Shown here one piece after another: positions 1 through 4,890 of a stretch of DNA of 7,823 nt. A model generated the notes under the pieces. The model saw only the letters and a program-made list of their open reading frames with translations, was not told the origin of the DNA and made no database searches. The first letter of the stretch is position 1, and each line of letters starts with the position of its first letter. The position numbers and the translations under genes were made by a program. Origin of the DNA: Phycisphaerales bacterium (GTDB lineage: Bacteria > Planctomycetota > Phycisphaerae > Tepidisphaerales > Tepidisphaeraceae); contig JAQGHH010000542.1 of NCBI GenBank assembly GCA_028288945.1, positions 1 through 7,823 on the forward strand, given 5' to 3'.

Positions 1-84
1 GCAGCCGACCGAGCCCAGCAAAGCCGACGCGATGCACGCGACGGCGAAGCAAGACCTTCCGGCGGCGGTTCGTTGTGTTGTCAT
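1..84 (-). CDS. N-terminus of a putative exported lipoprotein (partial)
   Basis: Reading the minus strand from the ATG at 84, 28 codons stay open to the left edge. They encode a signal-peptide-like start: a short N-terminus with Arg at positions 5 and 10, a hydrophobic stretch (FAVACIASALLGSVG) and then Cys28. The Cys after S-V-G resembles a bacterial lipobox, although the -3 residue is Ser rather than the usual Leu. A Shine-Dalgarno-like GAGGTG (complement of 96-101) lies 11 nt before the ATG. The gene is divergent from the YIP1-like gene, and the 86 bp between their starts must hold both upstream regions. The mature protein is outside the window, so no function can be given. The call rests on 28 residues plus the ribosome binding site. 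Confidence 0.5.
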   Translation of the reverse strand, partial: MTTQRTAAGRSCFAVACIASALLGSVGC

Positions 85-170
85 TTGCAAGTTGGCACCT
101 CGGGAAAGAGAATATCCCCGGCGGGCGGAAATGTCACCCGTACCGCATTTAGCGCCGAGCAGAGGAGCGT

Positions 171-935
171 ATGGCCAAAGCCGAGTATCAAGCACAAGCC
201 GGGATTGAGCTCGCCGCCCTGAAGAAAAAAGGGACGGGCGATGTGGATCTAATGCGTCCGGGCAACGGCACGCCTTGGGAAGACCGCGGCACGCTGGGGG
301 GAGTCGTCGCGTATTTCCAAACCGCCCTAAAAAGCCTGGTGTCCCCCGGCCTCTTAATGGATCACATTCGCCGGCCTGAAACCACGGGGGATGCCAATGC
401 TTTTGCGGTGGTCTGTGCGGTCATGTGGGTGATCGGCGCGGCGCTGTGGCGCGTGTGGTATTACCGGCAAGTCACGGCAAGCAATTCCCACTACGACGTG
501 GACCCGACCCATTTTTGGATGACAACCGGCCTGATCTGCCTGCTGGCGGCGGCAGGGGTTTGGCTGTGGCTCAAAGTGGGCACAAGCCTTTACGCCAAGC
601 TCGCGGCCACGGAAATGCGAAACGCGACCCCGAGCCTCACCTACAATATTTTCGCGTACAGCCTGGGCCCCAGCATCCTGGCGGTCGTGCCGGTCTTCGG
701 GCAGGGGCTTGCGCTGCTGTGGATTTTCATCGACCTGGTGGTCGGCGGAAAGAAACGGCTATACATGAAATCGACCAGCGCGTTCATCAACGCGTTGATC
801 ATCATCATCTGCGCGGTCCTGATCGGCGCGGTGTTCTATTACGTGGCCGGTGTGCTGATCTGGCAGAAGGCGCTGAGCATGAGCGGCGTCGAATTGAAGA
901 CTGAAACCACGGTGACAGGAACGACCGTCCATTGA
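171..935 (+). CDS. YIP1-family-like multi-pass membrane protein
   Basis: The 254-residue protein has a soluble N-terminus of about 75 residues followed by hydrophobic segments at about 77-97, 115-137, 160-194 (probably two passes) and 203-232, then a short polar tail. The stretch PWEDRGTLGGVVAYFQTAL (35-53), continuing to SPGLLMDHI, resembles the entry region of bacterial YIP1-domain proteins, where a 'T...vl..P..ff' pattern precedes four or five helices. The role of bacterial YIP1-like proteins is mostly unknown, so none is assigned. AGAGGAG at 161-167 is the ribosome binding site, only 3 nt from the ATG. The stop overlaps a possible TTG start (932) of the methyltransferase frame. A terminator-like hairpin follows at 959-989. 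The membrane-protein call is firm; the family name is recognition by eye. Confidence 0.8.
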   Translation: MAKAEYQAQAGIELAALKKKGTGDVDLMRPGNGTPWEDRGTLGGVVAYFQTALKSLVSPGLLMDHIRRPETTGDANAFAVVCAVMWVIGAALWRVWYYRQVTASNSHYDVDPTHFWMTTGLICLLAAAGVWLWLKVGTSLYAKLAATEMRNATPSLTYNIFAYSLGPSILAVVPVFGQGLALLWIFIDLVVGGKKRLYMKSTSAFINALIIIICAVLIGAVFYYVAGVLIWQKALSMSGVELKTETTVTGTTVH

Positions 936-958
936 GCGAAGCAGTTAATCAAAATGCA

Positions 959-989
959 GAGGTCCGGGCCGGCGCGGCCCGGACCTTTT
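959..989 (+). terminator. Rho-independent terminator-like hairpin after the YIP1-like gene
   Basis: A perfect 10-bp GC-rich stem (961-970 with 976-985: GGTCCGGGCC / GGCCCGGACC) closes a 5-nt loop and is followed by TTTT at 986-989. A960 pairs with T986 as an extension. It lies 24 nt past the stop of the YIP1-like gene, where a terminator is expected. The T-run is short. The same bases are open in the methyltransferase frame if that frame starts at TTG 932. Confidence 0.55.
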
Positions 990-1266
990 GCGTTCACGAA
1001 TCGCCACAATGGCAGCGCCTGCTGGCCCGAATCCGTCGGCGGTATCAGGTCGTGACGCAAGAGACGGTTATCGGCAGTCTACGCTTCCCGTTCACGCGCG
1101 TGGCCGACCCGGATCGGGTACTCGATGAAGTAGCCGCCGAGGCCGACCTGCGCGACCGCCTCCACGGCCGCCAGACCGACGGCAACCAGCTTCACCTGCC
1201 GTACTGGGCCGAGTTGTGGGACAGCGCGTGGGGAATGGGAACATTTTTGGAGAGGGCGGGGTTGGG

Positions 1267-1409
1267 GGATCGCGGCCCTATGAAGGCGGGCGAAGCCGGG
1301 AAGGCAAAATGCAAAATGCAAATTGCAAATTGCAAATTGAAAGCGGCGAGCGCACGCCGACCGCTCCTCAATTTGAAATCTCAAATCTGAAATTTAAGAT
1401 TTGCGATCC
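1267..1409. mobile_element. Repeat-derived insertion inside the methyltransferase gene
   Basis: This AT-rich island sits in GC-rich coding sequence. It is flanked by a 7-bp inverted repeat, GGATCGC (1267-1273) and GCGATCC (1403-1409). Inside are five tandem heptamers, then a hairpin (CAAATTGA 1333-1340 with TCAATTTG 1368-1375, with a GC-rich inner stem), then AT-rich TTTGAAAT/CAAATC-type repeats. Its 143 bp is 2 modulo 3, as needed to explain the shift between the two gene halves. Deleting it joins ...ERAGL-G-PHVLDLGCG... in one frame. No transposase and no clear target duplication are seen. The exact ends are inferred; any boundary pair with the same length modulo 3 would fit. Confidence 0.6.
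1304..1338. repeat. Five tandem 7-bp repeats, GCAAA(A/T)T
   Basis: There are five contiguous heptamers: GCAAAAT twice (1304-1310, 1311-1317) and GCAAATT three times (1318-1324, 1325-1331, 1332-1338). They form the left part of the insert and are translated as Lys/Asn/Cys/Ile-rich peptide in the broken frame. They resemble the heptameric STRR-type repeats described in cyanobacteria in design, not in sequence. Confidence 0.85.
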
Positions 1410-1849
1410 ACCACATGTCCTCGACCTCGGCTGCGGCATGGGCCTGGCCGGCACAGTCGCGGCGGCGCTGGGCGCGAAGGTGCTCTTCGCCGACCTCGAG
1501 CGACCCGCCCTGCTCTTCGCGGCACTCAATAGTTTGCCCTGGCGGAATCGCGTGCGCACCCGCCGGCTCGACTGGCAGCGCGGCCGGCTTGCCGAGCGAT
1601 TCGATCTGATCCTCGGCGCCGACATCCTCTACGAACGCGCGCAATGGCCGTTCCTCGAACCCTTCTGGCGCGCCCACCTCGCCCCCGGCGGCAGCGTATT
1701 GCTCGGCGAACCCGGCCGACAAACCGGAGACCTCTTCGTCGACTGGATCAAACCACGCGGCTGGGATCTCACCCGCTACGAGGAACCTGTCGCCACGCGC
1801 CCCACCCCAATCCGTCTCCTGCACATCCAGCCTTCCCCCGGATGATTCA

Positions 1850-1874
1850 CACAGAGGCACGGAGATCGCGGAGA
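1850..1874. repeat. Degenerate GA-rich octamer repeat after the methyltransferase stop
   Basis: Three related octamers, CACAGAGG (1850-1857), CACGGAGA (1858-1865) and CGCGGAGA (1867-1874), begin 4 nt after the stop codon. They resemble 'cacagagacacagaga' repeats that I recall from intergenic DNA of various bacteria. That resemblance is from memory and was not searched. Confidence 0.45.
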
Positions 1875-1980
1875 CAGGGGTTAGCTGGATTCCTGCCCCA
1901 AACATCGAATGCAATGACAAGCACTTACGTCTTCATCCCCCGCGCATTCCCCACCCTCGTTTTTAGGTCGCGGCAACGGC

Positions 1981-2009
1981 TTTTGACCGATTTTGAACGA
2001 TTTGAATGA
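1981..2009. repeat. Three tandem decamer-like repeats, TTTTGANCGA
   Basis: TTTTGACCGA (1981-1990), TTTTGAACGA (1991-2000) and a shorter TTTGAATGA (2001-2009) lie head to tail just upstream of the candidate promoter. Spacing of about one helical turn would suit a regulator site, but they may simply be another degraded repeat. Confidence 0.5.
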
Positions 2010-2013
2010 TTAT

Positions 2014-2043
2014 TTGCAAATTTTAAAGCAAATATGTGATAAC
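2014..2043 (+). promoter_or_regulatory. Possible sigma-70-type promoter for the sigma/anti-sigma operon
   Basis: TTGCAA (2014-2019) and GATAAC (2038-2043) are separated by 18 bp in the most AT-rich part of the intergenic region. Each matches 4 of 6 consensus bases. With the gene start at GTG 2217 the transcript would carry a leader of about 165 nt. Evidence is weak and based on sequence alone. Confidence 0.3.
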
Positions 2044-2216
2044 TTTTCACCTGAACGATGGCATCCTTGAGTTTTGATTTAGCCGTGGGGTCTTGGCTCC
2101 CCCGGCGGCGCTTTACGATTTCGCCGCACAAAATCGGGGGCGAGTCGCGTCTAATAGGCGGTGGCCATCCGCAGGCTGATTTTGGCCGACGCGATGGACA
2201 CCCGGGAACTTTAGTC

Positions 2217-2717
2217 GTGGCCGAAGCGGACTTGACGGACATTTACCGGCGATACCGTCAGGGCTTGTTCACGCTGGCCCTGTCGGTGACGGGCTGCCCG
2301 GCGCGGGCCGAGGACGCGGTGCATGACGCGTTTGCGCGGCTCTGCCGGAAGATCGATCCGCTCGCCGGGCGACCGGATTCGCAGGCGGTGGCGTACGTTT
2401 TCGCGGCGGTGCGCAACGCGGCGATCGACCAGGTCCGGCGTACTCCCCGTGAATCGGACGACGCGATCGCGCAATCGCTTTTCTCACAAACCGCCGGGCC
2501 GGCGCAGAACGCGATCGATTCGGAGCGAGAGCGTTCGATCGCCGCGGCCGTCGATGCGCTGCCCGCCGACCAGCGCGAAGTGGTCGTGCTGCGGGTTTAC
2601 GCCCAACTGACGTTCGCCGACGTGGCGGTCGTCGTTGGCGCGCCGCTGGCGACGGTTGCCGCCCGGTACCGCCGGGCGCTGGAGCGTTTGAGGCTCCGGC
2701 TGGAGCGTGTTCTATGA
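2217..2717 (+). CDS. ECF-family RNA polymerase sigma factor
   Basis: This 166-residue protein directs RNA polymerase to a specific promoter set. Sigma region 2 spans about 5-75 (DIYRRYRQGLFTLALS, then AEDAVHDAFARLCR and AYVFAAVRNAAIDQVRR). Sigma region 4 spans about 106-160 (ALPADQREVVVLRVYAQLTFADVAVVVGAP followed by TVAARYRRALERLR, a helix-turn-helix). Region 3 is absent and the length is normal for ECF factors. GTG 2217 is preferred over ATG 2058 because the extra 53 residues have different codon use and no domain. Neither start has a good ribosome binding site, so the start is uncertain. The stop overlaps the next gene by ATGA, implying translational coupling. Which promoters it recognises cannot be told from this window. 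Confidence 0.85.
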   Translation: MAEADLTDIYRRYRQGLFTLALSVTGCPARAEDAVHDAFARLCRKIDPLAGRPDSQAVAYVFAAVRNAAIDQVRRTPRESDDAIAQSLFSQTAGPAQNAIDSERERSIAAAVDALPADQREVVVLRVYAQLTFADVAVVVGAPLATVAARYRRALERLRLRLERVL

Positions 2718-3250
2718 GCCACGAATTTTTCGACGACGTGTCGCACGACGAGACCGCCGGCCTTGAGTCGACGGAGAAGTTACTGCGACGGCTGCAATTG
2801 CGTGCCCCGTCCGACGAGCTGGACGCCCGCGTGCTCCCGATGCTGGCGCGCGTTCCACCCGGGGGAAGGGCGCGGGCATTTTTGATGGGCCTCGCTGCGA
2901 TGGCGGCGGTTTGCGCCGGCGTTTCGCCCGTCCTGTATCAGCGTCATGAGCCGCGTGCGATGCCGACAAAGGCGGACAACCCGAATCCTTCGGTGCCCGG
3001 CATTTCACACGCGAAACCGCCAGTTCCCGAACCGCGCCGGTTCGCGTCCAGCAAGCCGTTCGCGTTGGAGCACACGGTCACCCGCATTGCCGACGGCGGG
3101 GTTGTGAAGCCCGCGGGCGGCCTGCCGATGCAATGCTACCGCCGACAGTCGCTCCGTCAGGTCGTGCTCGTTGACCCCAAACGCGGCACGCGCGTCGCCG
3201 TCACCATCCCGACCGATGAAGTCGTCCTTCGCCCGATTCATCCCTTTTAA
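2714..3250 (+). CDS. Single-pass membrane protein, putative anti-sigma factor lacking a zinc-binding motif
   Basis: This 178-residue protein starts at the ATG overlapping the sigma factor stop, so the two are probably made together. The layout is a charged cytoplasmic N-terminus (1-52, with a helical stretch STEKLLRRLQLRAPSDELDARVL at 19-41), one membrane segment (about 54-75), a Pro-rich linker (about 80-108) and a small C-terminal domain outside the membrane (about 115-178, ending VAVTIPTDEVVLRPIHPF). This topology and the gene pairing fit an anti-sigma factor that holds the ECF protein at the membrane. The HxxxCxxC motif of zinc-type anti-sigma factors is absent, and the only Cys residues are in the membrane segment and the tail. 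The role is inferred from context; it could be another kind of sigma-linked membrane partner. Confidence 0.6.
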   Translation: MSHEFFDDVSHDETAGLESTEKLLRRLQLRAPSDELDARVLPMLARVPPGGRARAFLMGLAAMAAVCAGVSPVLYQRHEPRAMPTKADNPNPSVPGISHAKPPVPEPRRFASSKPFALEHTVTRIADGGVVKPAGGLPMQCYRRQSLRQVVLVDPKRGTRVAVTIPTDEVVLRPIHPF

Positions 3251-3254
3251 ACTC

Positions 3255-3260
3255 AAGGAG
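3255..3260 (+). promoter_or_regulatory. Shine-Dalgarno that fixes the PDZ gene start
   Basis: AAGGAG lies 6 nt before ATG 3267. The frame is open further upstream to 3171, inside the anti-sigma gene. This site, together with the signal peptide that begins exactly at 3267, decides the start. Confidence 0.75.
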
Positions 3261-3266
3261 ATTCTC

Positions 3267-4385
3267 ATGGACTTCCCTCTTGGCAACACACTTCTCGCCC
3301 TTACGACGATGGCCGTCCTGGGCCTCGTTCCAGCCCTGTCGAGGGCGGAAGACGAAGAGCCCGCGCCTGACAAGCAACAATACATTCGCCGGCTCACGCT
3401 CGATTTGACGGGCCAGCCGCCGACCCGGCAGGAAGTCCAGACGTTCGTCGAGGACCGCGCGCCCGGAAGCTACAAACGATTGATCACGCGGCTCGACCCG
3501 GCGCGCGGCGAGACCCTTGATGCCGTGAAGCTGGACGACACCGTCGCGGCCCATTTTACCGTGGTTCAGAAGTTGGACGAGGCATACCGCATCGCCTTGA
3601 ACAAGCGGATTTCCGCCGCCTACCTGGGCCTCGGGGTCGAATCCCCGACCGCCACGATCCGCGCGCAACTGCGCCTTCCCGATGGCGCCGGCCTGGTCGT
3701 GAACTTCGTCGACCCCGAAGGTCCGTCGAAGGGCCTCGTGCAGCAGCACGACGTGCTTCAGAAGTTGGACGAGCAGATCCTCGTGAATGGCGAGCAGCTC
3801 ATCGCGCTGGTCCGAATGCACAAGCGTGACGAAACCATCACCTTCACGGTGATCCGCGAAGCCAAGCCCGTCACGGTCCCCATCAAGCTCGCCGAGAAAC
3901 AGGTCGAAGCGCTGGGCGCGGCGCACGAAGAAAACGCGCTATACACCAGCAGAGTTCTTCAGGCGGGGAAGTTCGCCGATTGGGACCCGAACCTGAAGAC
4001 GAATGAAGTGCAGCTCCTTACGAACGGTGCGGATACGGTGAGGCTGAACCTCAACTCACAACCAGGGGTTGTCGCGACCAAAGATCTCGGGGAGACGCTG
4101 GCTTTGGCATATCAGCCGCTGGTCGTCGCGCAGCAGACGGGGCCGCTCACCTTTGACGACGGGAAAACGCTGGTGCTCTATTACCTGTCGCCCGCCGGCA
4201 AACCGCAGACGATCACCGTGCTCGACCGCGCCAGCGGGAAGGTGATGTTCTCCGGCCCGGCGGGCAACGAAGAGCAATGGAAGGCCGTTCCGGACGACGT
4301 GCGGCAAAAGATTGCGGCGTGGCGAGACATGCTCAAGCAGGTCAACGGCACGCCTTCGCCGGCCACGCAGCCGGCCGAAAAGTGA
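3267..4385 (+). CDS. Secreted PDZ-domain protein with a DUF1549-like N-terminal motif
   Basis: The 372-residue protein begins with a signal peptide (1-27, likely cut after ALSRA). Residues 39-77 (YIRRLTLDLTGQPPTRQEV, then YKRLITRLDPARG) match the start of planctomycete DUF1549/PSCyt2 proteins, usually 'F(I/V)RRvyLDLtGlpPt..ev..F'. The rest of that large domain is missing. About 117-207 is PDZ-like: AYLGLGV as the peptide-binding loop, then GLVQQHDVLQKLDEQILVNGEQLIALVR. The remaining 165 residues have no recognised domain and end in a Pro/Thr-rich tail. No protease catalytic triad is visible. Sitting 16 bp after the anti-sigma gene, it may sense or bind envelope proteins or peptides for that pathway; this role is inferred. 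A 17-nt sequence occurs twice (3565-3581, 3757-3773). Confidence 0.78.
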   Translation: MDFPLGNTLLALTTMAVLGLVPALSRAEDEEPAPDKQQYIRRLTLDLTGQPPTRQEVQTFVEDRAPGSYKRLITRLDPARGETLDAVKLDDTVAAHFTVVQKLDEAYRIALNKRISAAYLGLGVESPTATIRAQLRLPDGAGLVVNFVDPEGPSKGLVQQHDVLQKLDEQILVNGEQLIALVRMHKRDETITFTVIREAKPVTVPIKLAEKQVEALGAAHEENALYTSRVLQAGKFADWDPNLKTNEVQLLTNGADTVRLNLNSQPGVVATKDLGETLALAYQPLVVAQQTGPLTFDDGKTLVLYYLSPAGKPQTITVLDRASGKVMFSGPAGNEEQWKAVPDDVRQKIAAWRDMLKQVNGTPSPATQPAEK

Positions 4386-4527
4386 GAGTCGTTAATCACA
4401 AAAAAGCAAGCGAAATTCGGCCGAATTCTGGGCCAAAACACCTTCGCCGACGTATCATTTATTGATTGCGGCCGGACGCGAATGTCGATACTATTCGGAC
4501 GTACGGTCGTTCTGTGGTACGCGTGAT

Positions 4528-4557
4528 TTGAGGGCACTATTTGGTTAGACCTATAAT
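4528..4557 (+). promoter_or_regulatory. Sigma-70-type promoter candidate for a non-coding RNA
   Basis: A perfect -10 hexamer TATAAT (4552-4557) follows TTGAGG (4528-4533, 4 of 6 matches to TTGACA) with an 18-bp spacer. Initiation would be near 4562-4565, at the first helix of the structured segment. No plus-strand gene lies downstream within the window, so the likely product is a non-coding RNA. Confidence 0.5.
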
Positions 4558-4562
4558 CAACC

Positions 4563-4731
4563 CCGGCGATAGCCGCCGGACTGACGCATGCCCGCGGAGC
4601 CCGATAGACGGAGTCAGTACGATCCGCCAAACGGGCCATAGACGGGAAGCGGATGTCCGGATGTAACAGGAGAACCCTCCTGAGTCGGCTCATCACCACC
4701 TTATCTAAAAGGGTTTGATCAAACCGCCCTT
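4563..4731 (+). ncRNA. Candidate structured non-coding RNA of unknown family
   Basis: Four helices can form in order. H1 is CCGGCG (4563-4568) with CGCCGG (4574-4579). H2 is ACTGAC (4580-4585) with GTCAGT (4613-4618). H3 is AC-G-ATCCGC (4619-4627, one bulge) with GCGGATGT (4649-4656). H4 is CAGGAG (4667-4672) with CTCCTG (4677-4682), with an AACC loop. H1, H2 and H3 abut with no unpaired base between them, as coaxially stacked helices do. H2 and H3 both carry ATAGACGG in their apical part. The 3' end is unclear: AAGGG (4709-4713) with CCCTT (4727-4731) could close a last hairpin, but no T-run follows. I could not match it to 6S, SRP, tmRNA, RNase P or a riboswitch that I know. Confidence 0.4.
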
Positions 4732-4766
4732 ACACGGCACTCACGGATCGCCGTATTTGTCTTGGC

Positions 4767-4876
4767 AGCAGGCAGAAAAAAGCGGAGAAAGGAATCAAGA
4801 TTGAGGATCGAAGATGGCGTGATTGCCATCCTCCGTCTTCTATCTTCATTCCTCTCTTCGCTTCTTTCTGCCTGCT
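4767..4876. repeat. 110-bp imperfect palindrome (long hairpin) between convergent operons
   Basis: The outer arms are a perfect 12-bp match (4767-4778 with 4865-4876, AGCAGGCAGAAA type). The middle arms pair with a few mismatches (AAGCGGAGAAAGGAAT against the complement of ATTCCTCTCTTCGCTT), and the tip is GATGGC (4813-4818) with GCCATC (4825-4830) around a 6-nt loop. It ends 14 bp from the response regulator stop. It could end or protect transcripts from both sides, or be a MITE-like repeat. The same type of 'AAGATTGAGGATCGAAGATGG' sequence seems familiar from repeats in other genomes, from memory only. Confidence 0.72.
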
Positions 4877-4890
4877 TGTTCCCGAAAAAA

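Larger units (their letters stand above)
932..1845 (+). pseudogene. SAM-dependent methyltransferase gene, split by a repeat insertion and frameshift
   Basis: Two overlapping frames together make one class I methyltransferase of the 'methyltransferase 16'-like type. The first (932-1390) holds the N-terminal region, with RIRRRYQVVTQETV and LPYWAELWDSAWGMGTFLE, a typical lead-in. The second (meaningful from about 1411 to 1845) holds the SAM-binding motif VLDLGCGMGLAG, an acidic strand end FADLERP, LILGADILYER, and the late strand LAPGGSVLLGEPGR. A repeat-rich stretch (about 1267-1409) separates them, and the downstream frame is shifted by -1. No X-XXY-YYZ slippery site lies in the overlap, so programmed frameshifting is not supported. 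The second frame has its own ATG at 1216 but would lack the conserved lead-in. The true start is uncertain: TTG 932 overlaps the previous stop, and GTG 1052 is an alternative that drops the RRRY segment. The substrate cannot be told. Confidence 0.78.
1846..2216. other. Non-coding region and leader upstream of the sigma factor gene
   Basis: No convincing gene lies here. The sigma factor frame stays open back to an ATG at 2058, but the 53 codons before GTG 2217 use many AT-ending codons (tta, agt, ttt, ata, cta, act) unlike the gene itself, and they read as no recognisable domain. Contents are a GA-rich repeat (1850-1874), decamer repeats (1981-2009), an AT-rich promoter-like stretch (2014-2043), and a small hairpin, CGATTT (2116-2121) with AAATCG (2131-2136), in the putative leader. 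An ORF on the other strand at 1925-2242 has no recognisable features. Confidence 0.6.
4386..4890. other. Convergent intergenic region between the PDZ gene and the response regulator
   Basis: No protein gene is supported here. From left to right it holds a 14-bp perfect palindrome, AATTCGGCCGAATT (4414-4427), without a T-run; a weak promoter-like pair, TTGCGG (4466-4471) and TACTAT (4489-4494), with 17-bp spacing; a CGTAC/GTACG inverted pair (4499-4503, 4517-4521); the stronger promoter (4528-4557); the structured segment; a 14-bp palindrome, GGTTTGATCAAACC (4712-4725); and the long imperfect palindrome (4767-4876). A region where two operons converge should not need promoters, so the promoter signals stand out. 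Confidence 0.6.

Noticed and set aside
1304..1338. CRISPR-like array
   Set aside because: Units are 7 bp and contiguous with no spacers; no cas gene is present.
1304..1390. Programmed -1 ribosomal frameshifting joining the two methyltransferase frames
   Set aside because: The direction fits, but no X-XXY-YYZ heptamer is present in the correct frame, and the product would carry about 45 repeat-derived residues before the SAM motif.
1381..1920. Minus-strand ORF (179 aa) over the methyltransferase
   Set aside because: Shadow of the frame holding VLDLGCG and related motifs; no domain or ribosome binding site seen.
2204..2212. GGGAACTTT resembling an ECF -35 element
   Set aside because: It lies 5 nt before the preferred GTG start, so any transcript from it would begin inside the gene. 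No matching -10 was found.
3201..3926. Minus-strand ORF (241 aa) opposite the PDZ gene
   Set aside because: The plus strand has a signal peptide, a Shine-Dalgarno and domain motifs; the antisense product has none.
4544..4562. GTTAGAC resembling an integron attC core site
   Set aside because: No matching RYYYAAC core at the needed distance, no integrase and no cassette structure.
4563..4682. Known RNA families (6S, SRP, tmRNA, RNase P, common riboswitches)
   Set aside because: None of the conserved sequence blocks that I know for these families is present.
4181..4699. Minus-strand ORF (172 aa) across the PDZ gene end and the structured segment
   Set aside because: It overlaps a good gene, shows no family motif, and its start region is the candidate RNA segment.
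4556..4719. Closing helix ATCAACCC (4556-4563) with GGGTTTGAT (4711-4719) around the whole structured segment
   Set aside because: It pairs with one bulge, but the left strand overlaps the -10 box and would not be transcribed from the proposed promoter, so it was left out of the RNA model.
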